Source: Sulfitobacter sp. S190 (GTDB lineage: Bacteria > Pseudomonadota > Alphaproteobacteria > Rhodobacterales > Rhodobacteraceae). Taken from it: a stretch of 64,000 bases of DNA. The notes below the pieces were generated by a model. That model made no database searches. It had not been told where the DNA came from and saw only the letters and a list, made by a program, of their open reading frames with translations. The stretch is taken from the NCBI RefSeq assembly GCF_025141935.1, contig NZ_CP081120.1, positions 2,108,001 to 2,172,000 on the forward strand, read 5' to 3'. This document shows positions 1 through 8,700 of the stretch, one piece after another (the first letter of the stretch is position 1; each line of letters begins with the position of its first letter). Made by a program: the position numbers and the translations under genes.

Positions 1-187
1 ACAGCAGTGCGAAATTGTCGAGCTTGCCAAACAGGATTTCGGGCAGCAATTCCAGCGACCGCATGCCATCGAATATCATGATAAACGCCGTCGATACGAT
101 CAGCAGCCCCAAGGCGACAGACACGCCTGAAAACAGCACCAGAATGGTACAGACCGCAACGATAGCGCCGAGTGTGAGCGGATCCAT
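1..187 (-). CDS. dctM: TRAP transporter large permease (DctM), 5' part only
   Basis: This is the N-terminal 62 codons of a gene that runs off the left edge. Its ATG (185-187) overlaps the stop of the upstream dctQ gene as TGATG, so the two are translationally coupled. The translated piece starts MDPLTLGAIVAVCTILVLF and contains two hydrophobic stretches separated by a short loop, as expected for the first membrane helices of the DctM family, the 12-helix subunit that moves solute using a sodium gradient. Gene order P-Q-M supports the call. The substrate cannot be told from this fragment. Confidence 0.85.
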   Translation of the reverse strand, partial: MDPLTLGAIVAVCTILVLFSGVSVALGLLIVSTAFIMIFDGMRSLELLPEILFGKLDNFALL

Positions 188-735
188 CAGCTGTCCTCCA
201 AACCGAATGGCTTTTCGATCCCGAGAAGGATCGCCACCAGATCGGCCACAAGCTGCAACAGATACAGGGCAAAGCCTACGGGCAGCGCCAGATACGGTAT
301 CCACAGGCGTACGCCCCAGACGGTATCGGATTTCCAGTTCCGCTCCCACGTCAGATGCCAGAATTCATAGGAATGCCAAAGCATGATCGCCACCATGACG
401 ATGGACACCGTCAGGGTGAACATGGCCAGACCGAAGCGCGCCTTGCGCCCCAGCGCCAAGGGGATCAGATCGACGTTCACGTGACCGCGCAGCCGCTGCA
501 CATAGGGCAGACCGATCAACGTGGCGCCGATGGCCAGATAAATCACCGCTTCGGTCTGCCAGATGGTGGAGCCGTTGAGGACGAAGCGCACGAAGATCAT
601 CTGGCACGTGATCGCGATCGCCGCCACGATCATCGCGGCAGAACACCATCCCGCAAGCGTAGAGAGAGCAGCCACGAGACGCAGGAACGGGTTGTTCCCC
701 GTCCGCGCGGCCGCGACAGAGCTTTGGCCTGCCAT
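187..735 (-). CDS. dctQ: TRAP transporter small permease (DctQ)
   Basis: This 182-residue integral membrane protein has four predicted helices, around residues 20-45, 55-75, 90-115 and 135-165. The pattern fits the DctQ family: an aromatic/Trp-rich loop (LTWERNWKSDT) before the last helix and GHVNVDLI after the second. DctQ pairs with DctM in the inner membrane and links the binding protein to transport. An in-frame ATG exists 30 bases upstream (765), but the ATG at 735 has the better purine-rich site (AAGGGTG). It sits between dctP (70 bases upstream) and dctM (overlapping). Confidence 0.9.
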   Translation of the reverse strand: MAGQSSVAAARTGNNPFLRLVAALSTLAGWCSAAMIVAAIAITCQMIFVRFVLNGSTIWQTEAVIYLAIGATLIGLPYVQRLRGHVNVDLIPLALGRKARFGLAMFTLTVSIVMVAIMLWHSYEFWHLTWERNWKSDTVWGVRLWIPYLALPVGFALYLLQLVADLVAILLGIEKPFGLEDS

Positions 736-805
736 TGCAACACCCTTGAATAAAAGAAGAAACATCTTCGGGCCGCGTCACGATGCGGCCCGAATAAAGC
801 GCCGA

Positions 806-1792
806 TCAATCGACGGCCAGCGCCATATCGAGCAGTTCCTGACCGCCCTCCACTTCTTCAACAAAACTGGCATAGGATGTTTCCTGCGCCAGCGCGCGCC
901 ACGCCTCGAAATCCTCGGCCGACATCTGCGCAATCTCGACGCCCGCGTCACGGAACACCTGCTCGGACGCCGCGTCCTGCTTTTTCGCCTCTTCCAGATA
1001 GAACGCCTGCGCCTTGGCCGACGCATCCATCAGCGCCTTTTGCTGCTCCGGCGTCAGGCCGTCAAATCGGGATTTGTTCATCAACAGCGGTTGATACATA
1101 AACCACAATGCCACATCACCCGCCGGAGTGTAGCAGCTGACCTGCTCGTAGATGCGGTAGGAAACGAAGGAGGACGACGAGGTATTTGCCGCGTTCAAGA
1201 CGCCGGTTTGCATCGCGTTATAGATTTCGGAGGACGCCATTCCGGTGATAGAGGCCCCTGCCCCCGCCAGCATCTGCTCGAACGCCTTGCCTGCGGCGCG
1301 GGTCTGCAGGCCCTTCACATCCTCGGGCTTCGTGATGCATTTGTCCTTGCCGACAAAACCGCCTGCCAGATACCCGTGAACCAGCACCATTACGTCATCG
1401 TCGGCCATCTTTTCCTCGAGTGCCGCCATGAAGGGCGACGCGCTCAGACGGGCCGCGTGGTCGTGGTTTTTCACCATTCCGGGCATCAAAGTGAGGTTAT
1501 AGGCGGGCTGCTGACCGCCTGCATAGCTCAGCGGCAATACAGTCATGTCCAGCTGCCCGCGGCTAAGCGGGCGGTATTGCTCGCGCGGCTTAAACAGGGA
1601 TTTCGAGCCGAAAATCTGGATGTCGAGATCGACGTCGGCTGCCGCCACTTCATCAGCAACCATTTGTGCAACCTGATGGCGCACGTCCTTGTTCGACCAT
1701 TGATGTGACAGACGTAATGTTTCGGCGCTCGCCGCCGACCCGAACGCCAGACACGCCGCCATCGCCGTCGCCGTAAATTTTGCGAATTTCAT
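806..1792 (-). CDS. dctP: TRAP transporter solute-binding protein (DctP)
   Basis: This 328-residue periplasmic protein has a clear signal peptide (MKFAKFTATAMAACLAFGSAASA) that probably ends after residue 23. The mature part starts ETLRLSHQWSNKDVRHQVAQ, typical of DctP/SiaP family receptors. The conserved central arginine-containing segment of the family (LQTRAAGKAFEQMLAGAGA, about residues 158-176) is present; that arginine normally binds the carboxylate of the ligand. A strong ribosome site (GGGAGGAAAC) precedes the ATG. It is the first gene of the leftward dctPQM operon and is divergent from a GntR regulator that probably controls it. The ligand is likely an organic acid; which one is not visible. 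Confidence 0.93.
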   Translation of the reverse strand: MKFAKFTATAMAACLAFGSAASAETLRLSHQWSNKDVRHQVAQMVADEVAAADVDLDIQIFGSKSLFKPREQYRPLSRGQLDMTVLPLSYAGGQQPAYNLTLMPGMVKNHDHAARLSASPFMAALEEKMADDDVMVLVHGYLAGGFVGKDKCITKPEDVKGLQTRAAGKAFEQMLAGAGASITGMASSEIYNAMQTGVLNAANTSSSSFVSYRIYEQVSCYTPAGDVALWFMYQPLLMNKSRFDGLTPEQQKALMDASAKAQAFYLEEAKKQDAASEQVFRDAGVEIAQMSAEDFEAWRALAQETSYASFVEEVEGGQELLDMALAVD

Positions 1793-1872
1793 AGTTTCCT
1801 CCCAGGGTGTGAATCGAATTTTGCATCGAACCTACGGCCAAAGCGTCACATGGCTCGCATAACGAGTCAATC

Positions 1873-1888
1873 TTTTCGTATACAAGAA
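1873..1888. promoter_or_regulatory. Candidate GntR/FCD operator between dctP and the regulator gene
   Basis: The 140-base divergent intergenic region contains TTTTCGTATACAAGAA, an imperfect inverted repeat around GTATAC. FCD-type GntR regulators commonly bind short T-rich/A-rich palindromes with a GTATAC or similar centre, so this is the likely operator for the divergent regulator and the TRAP operon. This is inferred from position and symmetry. Confidence 0.45.
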
Positions 1889-1932
1889 TTCTATGATTGC
1901 ATTTCCACCAATCGGGATGGTATTGTTTCCCA

Positions 1933-2580
1933 ATGGAAATGAGACGCGCAGACGAAATCGCAAATACGCTGGAACAGCTTGTTTTCGCTGGAGAATTCCG
2001 GGATGGCGAACGGCTTGACGAGTTGAAACTCGCAGAGCAGTTCCACGTCTCGCGCACCCCTATTCGGGAGGCGCTTCAGGTGCTCGTCACCTCCGGCATG
2101 GCCGAACAGATCCCGCGGCGCGGCGTCTTCATCCGGCAACCCGGCCCGGTCGAGTTGATGGAGATGTTCGAAACCATGGCCGAACTCGAAGCGGTCTGCG
2201 GTCGCCTTGCGGCAAGTCGCATGAGTGACGCCGATCTGGAAGCGCTGTCCGCCGCGAACGCGCGGTGCCAAGAGGCGATAGAGGCTGCCGACCACGACCG
2301 CTATTACGCCGAGAACGAAACGTTCCACCAGATCATCTACCGTGGTGCGGCAAACAGCTTTCTCGAAAAGCAGGCACTGCAGTTGCAGGCGCGTCTCAAG
2401 GCGTACCGGCGCATCCAGCTGCGTTTTCGCGGGCGTCTGAGGCAGTCGATGGGAGAACACTCCCAGATCCTGCAGTATCTCAAAGACGGCGATGCACAGA
2501 ACACCGCAAGGGTCTTGCGCGATCATGTTGCGGTACAGGGCGAGAAATTCCACCAGCTTCTGGCCAGCCTCGATCGGTAG
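1933..2580 (+). CDS. GntR-family transcriptional regulator with FCD domain
   Basis: The product has 215 residues. Residues 1-65 form a GntR winged helix-turn-helix (DELKLAEQFHVSRTPIREAL is the classic recognition region, followed by the wing PRRGVFIRQP). Residues 75-205 form an all-helical FCD ligand-binding domain with the metal-binding His and Asp/Glu pattern (ENETFHQIIY and a later GEHSQIL and RDHV). FCD regulators of this type typically repress catabolic and TRAP-transport genes until an organic-acid inducer binds. It is divergent from dctPQM. An earlier in-frame ATG at 1897 would add 12 atypical residues; 1933 (or 1939) fits the family start better. Confidence 0.92.
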   Translation: MEMRRADEIANTLEQLVFAGEFRDGERLDELKLAEQFHVSRTPIREALQVLVTSGMAEQIPRRGVFIRQPGPVELMEMFETMAELEAVCGRLAASRMSDADLEALSAANARCQEAIEAADHDRYYAENETFHQIIYRGAANSFLEKQALQLQARLKAYRRIQLRFRGRLRQSMGEHSQILQYLKDGDAQNTARVLRDHVAVQGEKFHQLLASLDR

Positions 2581-2692
2581 CGGCTTGGCAGGATGGCGCC
2601 CATTCCGGTCCGGCGATCATCCCCCTCCACCAATTTCATCTAAGCTATGACCACATTCGACTGGTTGCCGCAGCATCGCCGTGGAGGTTCGC

Positions 2693-3799
2693 ATGAAATT
2701 CATCCTCGTTGCCCTCACGCTGGCCATAATCATTCCGCTGGCCTGCGATGCGACGGCCCAAACCGACGCGGACCAAATGGCGCGCCGCATCACGGCAACC
2801 GGCGCACCGGGCGCGGCAGTGGGGGTGCTGAGCGCGACCGATGCGGGTGACTGGCAGGCTATCGTCGCCGTGGACGGTCTTCGGGCCGCCGGCACGGACG
2901 TCCCTGTGGTCACAACTGACCCTTGGCACATCGGATCGCTGAGCAAATCGATGACTGCCACGCTGGTGGCGCGGCTGGTCGAGCGTGGCACTCTATCATG
3001 GGAAGATACGGTCGGCGATCTGCTTGGCGCGGTCGTGCGCGATATGCATCCCGCGTACCGCCCGCTGACTTTTCGCCACTTGCTGAGCCACCGCGCGGGG
3101 CTGCCCGCTAACATTGGCAGGATCGCCGCGCTCAGGCTCAGTGGCACGGACGCCGGCAGGGATGCCCGCGCCGACCGCGAAATCTATGCGCGAATTGTTC
3201 TGGCGCAGCCGCCCGTGTCCACGCCCGAGACGGAGTTTGCCTATTCGAACGCGGGCTATGTCGTTGTCGGTGCCATGCTGGAGGCCGCGACGGACCAATC
3301 TTGGGAAACCCTCATCACGCGCGACATATTCGATCCGCTCGGTCTTGGCAGCGCCGGGTTCGGACCACCGGGCAGCCTCGATAGGCTCGACGCACCGCGC
3401 GGCCACCGGGGCACAGCGCGGCCCCGCCCGGTGGCGCCGGAGCGTTTTGCCGACAATATACCCGCACTGGGCCCCGCCGGTCGTGTCCACATCAGCGCGC
3501 CAGATCTTTTGCGCTATGCCGAGGCGCATCTGGATGGGGCATGGGGCAACACCGATTTCCTGTCGCAAGAAAGCTGGCAGCGGCTGCATGCTCCGCAATT
3601 CGGCGGAGATTATGCGATGGGGTGGAACGTCACGCCCGGCGGACAGCTTGTCCATTCGGGGTCAAATACCTTGTGGTTTGCGCGTATCGGTATCGATCTG
3701 GCCGCACGGCGTGCGTTTGTTCTGCTGGCAAACCAATACAGTCGCGACGTCCTGCGCCCTTTGTTTGCCGACCTCACGACCGAGCTGTTTGATCGCTGA
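2693..3799 (+). CDS. Exported serine hydrolase of the beta-lactamase / penicillin-binding-protein-like family
   Basis: The product has 368 residues and an N-terminal hydrophobic export signal (MKFILVALTLAIIIPLACDA); the LACD sequence could also be a lipobox. The three catalytic motifs of the class C beta-lactamase/DD-peptidase superfamily are present: S82-L-S-K85 (nucleophile), Y184-S-N186 and H321-S-G323. A GGAGG site sits just before the ATG at 2693, which is why I prefer it to the ATG at 2681. These enzymes act in the periplasm as esterases, peptidases or beta-lactamases. The substrate cannot be assigned, and a HSG third motif rather than KTG argues against a dedicated antibiotic beta-lactamase. 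It stands alone in the rightward direction. Confidence 0.88.
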   Translation: MKFILVALTLAIIIPLACDATAQTDADQMARRITATGAPGAAVGVLSATDAGDWQAIVAVDGLRAAGTDVPVVTTDPWHIGSLSKSMTATLVARLVERGTLSWEDTVGDLLGAVVRDMHPAYRPLTFRHLLSHRAGLPANIGRIAALRLSGTDAGRDARADREIYARIVLAQPPVSTPETEFAYSNAGYVVVGAMLEAATDQSWETLITRDIFDPLGLGSAGFGPPGSLDRLDAPRGHRGTARPRPVAPERFADNIPALGPAGRVHISAPDLLRYAEAHLDGAWGNTDFLSQESWQRLHAPQFGGDYAMGWNVTPGGQLVHSGSNTLWFARIGIDLAARRAFVLLANQYSRDVLRPLFADLTTELFDR

Positions 3800-3917
3800 A
3801 CGTCAACCTGCGTGTTGCGGCTGAACGGGCGCATGAGGTTTTCGACAACAAACGGCAACGCGTTTGCGCTCAGGGTCATGCGGGAAAGGACCAGTGCCCG
3901 AATTTTCGGGGCGGCAT

Positions 3918-4805
3918 TTAAAGCCATCTGTCGCAATACGCTTGGACCGCTCTGCAAAACCGCTCCACCCGCGCGGGCCTCTGCGTGCCCGTTGCCAGCG
4001 CAAGGTTCACGGGAAGCTGCGCGGCTCGCAGGTTTGGTGCCACATCAACCAGCGCACCGCTGTCGAGGTCTTCGGCGACAAACCACCGTGGCAGGATCGC
4101 GATGCCGACCCCCTGCCGCGCAGCCTCGTAAATCGCGAAAATATTGTCACTCGCCATCTTGGGCCGAACGGTAAAACTCCGCGCCGCTCCTTTCGTGTCG
4201 TATAGCTCGATCCGGTTGCCTTCGAATTGTCCGAGGGTGAGCCATGGCATCTTGGCCACATCGGCCCCGCGCTGCCGCGCCAGACAATCGGCGGTCCCCA
4301 CGACCAGCCTCTCTACCTTGGCAAGCTGGCGCACCACCAAGGTATCGTCAGGAACGGCGCCGATCTTGATCCAGCAATCGCACCCCTCTTCGGCGAACCG
4401 GATCACGTCATCGCGCAGCCGCCAGTCTATGGTTATCTGCGGGTGCGCATGCATGAATTCCGCCGCTGCCCGCAGCAAAAGCCGCTGTCCCAAACCGACC
4501 GGAGCGATGACGCGGATGGTGCCGCGCAGTCCACCTTGCCCGCTGTGACGGTCCTCTATGGCTTCCCATTCACCCAACATCCGCCGTGCGTCCGCCAGCA
4601 GCGCAAGGCCGTCCGGTGTAAGCGTGACATCATGGGTGGTGCGCCGCACGAGAACCGTGCCCAAACGGTCTTCCAAAGCGGCAAGCTGGCGCGACACCGA
4701 AGGCTGCGAGGTTCCCAGATCCCGCGCCGCGCCGGAAAGCGACCGCCGCTCGGCAATGCGCACAAATGTCGAAAGAAGGGTGAGACGATCAAACCGGCTG
4801 CTCAT
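3918..4805 (-). CDS. LysR-family transcriptional regulator
   Basis: The product has 295 residues. The N-terminal winged helix-turn-helix is clear (residues 1-60, AARDLGTSQPSVSRQLAALE), and the rest is a two-lobed substrate-binding domain. The start at 4805 gives the usual LysR N-terminus; an in-frame ATG at 4841 would add 12 extra residues. It is divergent from the aldo/keto reductase at 4903 with about 100 bases between, the usual arrangement for a LysR protein and its target. The small-molecule inducer is unknown. Confidence 0.92.
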   Translation of the reverse strand: MSSRFDRLTLLSTFVRIAERRSLSGAARDLGTSQPSVSRQLAALEDRLGTVLVRRTTHDVTLTPDGLALLADARRMLGEWEAIEDRHSGQGGLRGTIRVIAPVGLGQRLLLRAAAEFMHAHPQITIDWRLRDDVIRFAEEGCDCWIKIGAVPDDTLVVRQLAKVERLVVGTADCLARQRGADVAKMPWLTLGQFEGNRIELYDTKGAARSFTVRPKMASDNIFAIYEAARQGVGIAILPRWFVAEDLDSGALVDVAPNLRAAQLPVNLALATGTQRPARVERFCRAVQAYCDRWL

Positions 4806-4902
4806 ACGCAATACGTATAACAATCCTGCCTCATATGCCACTACCGTCTATCCCGGCGGCATCTACCTTTGTCACGACACACACGAAAAAGGACACTCAG
4901 TC

Positions 4903-5686
4903 ATGACACATACGACATTCACATTTCCCAACGGACGGACGATCAACCGGATCGGTTACGGCGCGATGCGGCTGACAGGCCAGCCCCGTAATTTCGGCCC
5001 TTACGCAGATTGGCAAGGCGGTATTGACCTGCTGCGCCGCGCCCGAGAGCTTGGCGTTACGCACATCGACACTGCCCGCGCTTACGGACCCCACGACAAC
5101 GAGCGGCTCATTGCAGATGCGCTGGTAGATGCCGATGGCAACTACGGTGAGATGTTCATTGCCTCCAAAGGCGGGGTCGAAAAGAGCGCCAAGCATAGAC
5201 CGCGATACCTCGGCGGACACGTTGAAACGCCACGTCGACGAAAGCCGCGCCAATCTGCGCACCGACAAGATCGACCTTTACTATGTGCATGCCCCCGACG
5301 GGGTCACGCCAATCGCGCAAAGCGTCGCCGCACTCGAGGATATGCGTCAGGCGGGGAAGATCGACATGATCGGTTTGTCCAATGTCACAATCGATCAGGT
5401 CAGGGAAGCATTGCGTATCGCGCCCATCGCAGCGGTCCAGAACCGGTATTCACCAGCCGATGAACGTGACGCGGCGCAGGAAAGCATGATTGACTGGCTG
5501 GATGCCCAAGGCATCGCCTTTGTCCCGCACGGCCCGTTGGGCGCAAACCCGATGGCGCAGGGCGCAGCGATTGACCCCGGCGCGGCATTGCGACGTTTGC
5601 TGGGCCGCGCCCCGAATGTGCTTGCCATTCCGGGTACCACAACCATCGCGCATCTGGAACAAAATGCAGCGGCGCTGGCGGAGTAA
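4903..5686 (+). pseudogene. Aldo/keto reductase, interrupted by a frameshift
   Basis: Reading from the ATG at 4903, the first 90 or so codons encode an aldo/keto reductase N-terminus: YGAMRLTG, the catalytic Asp and Tyr in IDTARAYGPHDNE, and the catalytic Lys in FIASKGG. The homology then jumps to the +1 frame near 5185-5200, where the protein continues as SIDRDTSADTLKRHVDESR, with the catalytic His in YYVHAPDG, and runs to a stop at 5686 just after the conserved IPGTTTIAHLEQN. Catalytic residues survive across the two frames, so the shift may be recent or a sequencing error. The C-terminal third also seems to lack about a dozen residues found in relatives before the IPGT motif, which favours real decay. 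It is divergent from the LysR gene. Confidence 0.8.
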
Positions 5687-5774
5687 GCGGACTGCGGCCC
5701 TGTTGCACGGCGCGACCGCACTCTGCGATGGGCAATGGTAAAATCGGGATGCAACCGTTCAGGCGATACGCGTT

Positions 5775-8700
5775 TCAAGCGCAGGAGGCGGCGGCGGGCA
5801 CATACAGATTCGGGCACGGTGGCGCCGCAAAAGTCATTGTGCCCGCTTTCCAGCGGCGCCGCACAGCGCCGCGGGGCAGAACCGGAAAGGCCCGCGGGCC
5901 AAAGACAGTCCCGTCAAACCCGCCACGCCGCGATGCGGCGGAAAGGAGCCGGGCGCGTTCCGCTCGCGGCAGCATTCCCAACGCATACGGACCGGGGTAA
6001 AAGCTCTCGCTCGGCAGGCCCTGTGCAATGATCGCGGCGTGGCGGTCAAGCAGGATATGCCAATAGGTGACCGCATGCCGACCCTTGGCAAAGGATGCAA
6101 AAGTCGTTTCTTCGGCCAGATGGCGTGCGCGGACAAAGACGGGCAGACCGCTGGGTCCCACCACAAGCATGCAATGTTGCGGGGACACCAACAGTGCGCG
6201 ATTGCCCGCGCGGGGCTTGATCCTCACCGGCGTCCGCCGGCGATCCACCTGTCCTGCCGTAAGCGTCAGCTCGGTGTGCGCGATCCACTGGATGCGCTGC
6301 AGGTCTCCGGTGTGCGTCACGACGCGGTCGCCGCAACACAACCGCTCGATTGGCACTTCACCGCCCTGCGTCAGGATCAGGGTTCCGCTGGCGAAACAGA
6401 CAACACCGGTGTTTTCCGATGTGAATGAACTGTTGTCCGCACGCGCGCCCTGAAATGTCAGGCTGCCAGCCCCGAAGCTGTCGTTATCCGAGTAATCCGC
6501 ACCATCAACGCCGTCGTTGGACTGGTTCAGTATGCCATCGTCCGCTTGGTCGGCATGCAGTTCCCAGATGTCATCGTAGAACCCCGAAAGGTCGATAAAG
6601 TCGTTGTTGGTGGTATCGCCGTCGTCCAGCGTACCGGTATTGCCGGTGTTGAAATCGGTGATCGTGTCTGAACCGTCGCCCGCGGCGTAGACGAATGTAT
6701 CGTCTCCGGTCCCGCCTGTGATGAGGTCGTCCCCCGCGCCCCCTTCGAGCCGGTCATCGTCAGCGCCCCCGTCGAGCGTGTCGTTTCCGTCACCGCCCTC
6801 CAACGTATCATCGCCAAGTGTCGCGGTGATGCTGTCATTGCCCGCCCCCCCGACAAGGCTGTCGTCGCCCGCGGAATTCGACAGCGTGTCGTCGCCGTCA
6901 CCGCCCAGCAAGGTATCCTGCCCCTCGCCCGTTGTCAGAACATCGTCGCCCGCACCCCCTTCGATATAGTCGTCACCATCGCCGCCCGCGATCGTGTCGC
7001 CGCCCGCGCCACCGGTCAGGCTGTCGTTGCCCCCCTGACCAAGGATCAGATCGGCGCCATCGCCGCCCATCACCGTGTCGTCATTGTTGCCTGCATCAAT
7101 GCCCAGCCCGGAGCCATCGGCGCGAGCGTCAATCGTATCCTGCCCCGACGTGCCATCGATGAATTCGATCTCGGAGAATATGCCGTCGGCTGTGCCGCTT
7201 GTGGAGGCGTAAGTGCCCGCCTCGTCGCCGGTCAAAAGGACATTCACCGCCGTGGAGCCAACAAAATCGAGCGTGTCGGTCTCGCCGCCCTCGTCGCCGC
7301 CGACAATGGTGTCGGTGTCCGCGTTGGCAGAGATCTGGATCATGTCACTGCCAGTGCCGCCGTCGATCGTATCGTCACCGAACTGGCCCTGGATCAGGTC
7401 GTCGCCTGCCCCGCCTTCGATGCTGTCGTTGCCGGTCCAGCCAAAGAGGCTGTCACCGCCCTCACCCCCGAAGACCGTGTCGTCTCCCTGATCACCATCG
7501 ATCTGATCGGCGCCGTCGCCGCCTTCGATATAGTCCGCACCTCCCCCGCCGATGATCGTGTCTTCGCCCGCGAAGCCGAAAAGCCCGACGCCGACCCCGT
7601 CGTTGAACGCATCGATCAGATCATCGCCATCGCCGGTAAAAATGTTTTCGATTTCGGAAAAGGAAATCGTGTCGGTTCCGTCGGTAAAGGTACCGGCCTC
7701 GTCGCCGCTGAAGGTCACGGCGATATCGCTTGTCGTCAGGCCGACGATTGTGTCGCTGTCGCTGCTCGATGTGACACCTTCACCGCCAAGAATCGTGTCA
7801 TTGCCGAAGCTGTCTTCGATGACAAAGACGTCGGCATCCTCGCCGCCGTCCATGCTGTCGGCCCCCGCGCCCCCCACGAGCCTGTCGTCGTCCGCACCGC
7901 CGATCAGCGTGTCGTTGCCGGCCTCTCCCTCCAGCGTATCATTGCCGCCTGTGGCCACGATGCTGTCATCGCCCGTGCCGCCCACGAGGCTGTCATCACC
8001 GTCCGAATTGGTGAGTGTGTCGTCACCCGCGCCGCCGAACAACGTGTCCTCGCCCAGACCGGTGCTTAGAGAATCATTCCCGTCGCCGCCATCGATCCAG
8101 TCGTTGCCATCGCCGCCCGCGATTGTGTCGCCGCCGTCACCCCCAATCAGGCTGTCGTTGCCGATACCGCCCTCGATGGTGTCGTCGCCCTCCCCGCCGT
8201 CGACCGTGTCGTCCCCACTCCCCCCCGATAGGAAATCCTCGCGAACGCCTCCGGAAATCCAATCGTTCCCGTCCTCGCCATAGATCGTGTCGTCGGACAT
8301 GGCGCCGCCGGTGTCCGTAATGACGTCATCACCGGCCCCGCCAAACACGGTGTCGGTATTGTTGCCACCATCAATCGTGTCGTTCCCATCCCCGCCAAGG
8401 ATCCGGTCGGTACCGCCATCGCCGCCGATCAGATCAGCGCCGCCTCCGCCCTCGAGCGTGTCGCTGCCGCTGCCGCCGTAAATCGCGTCTGCGCCGCTTT
8501 CGCCCCCGACGAAATCGTTGCCCTCATCCCCAAAGAGCGTGTCAGCATCGTCTCCCCCCCAGACCGTGTCGCTGCCGGCCCCGCCGTAGAAAACATCATT
8601 GCCCGATCCGTTTTGTGAGGGACCGAGTTCATCATCGATGAAATCGTTGCCCGCGCCGCCGCTCAGGGTATCGGCACCGTCTTTGCCAAACAGCGTGTCG

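Noticed and set aside
563..1708. 381-residue plus-strand open frame opposite dctP/dctQ
   Set aside because: It is antisense to two well-supported transporter genes and has the arginine-rich composition typical of shadow frames.
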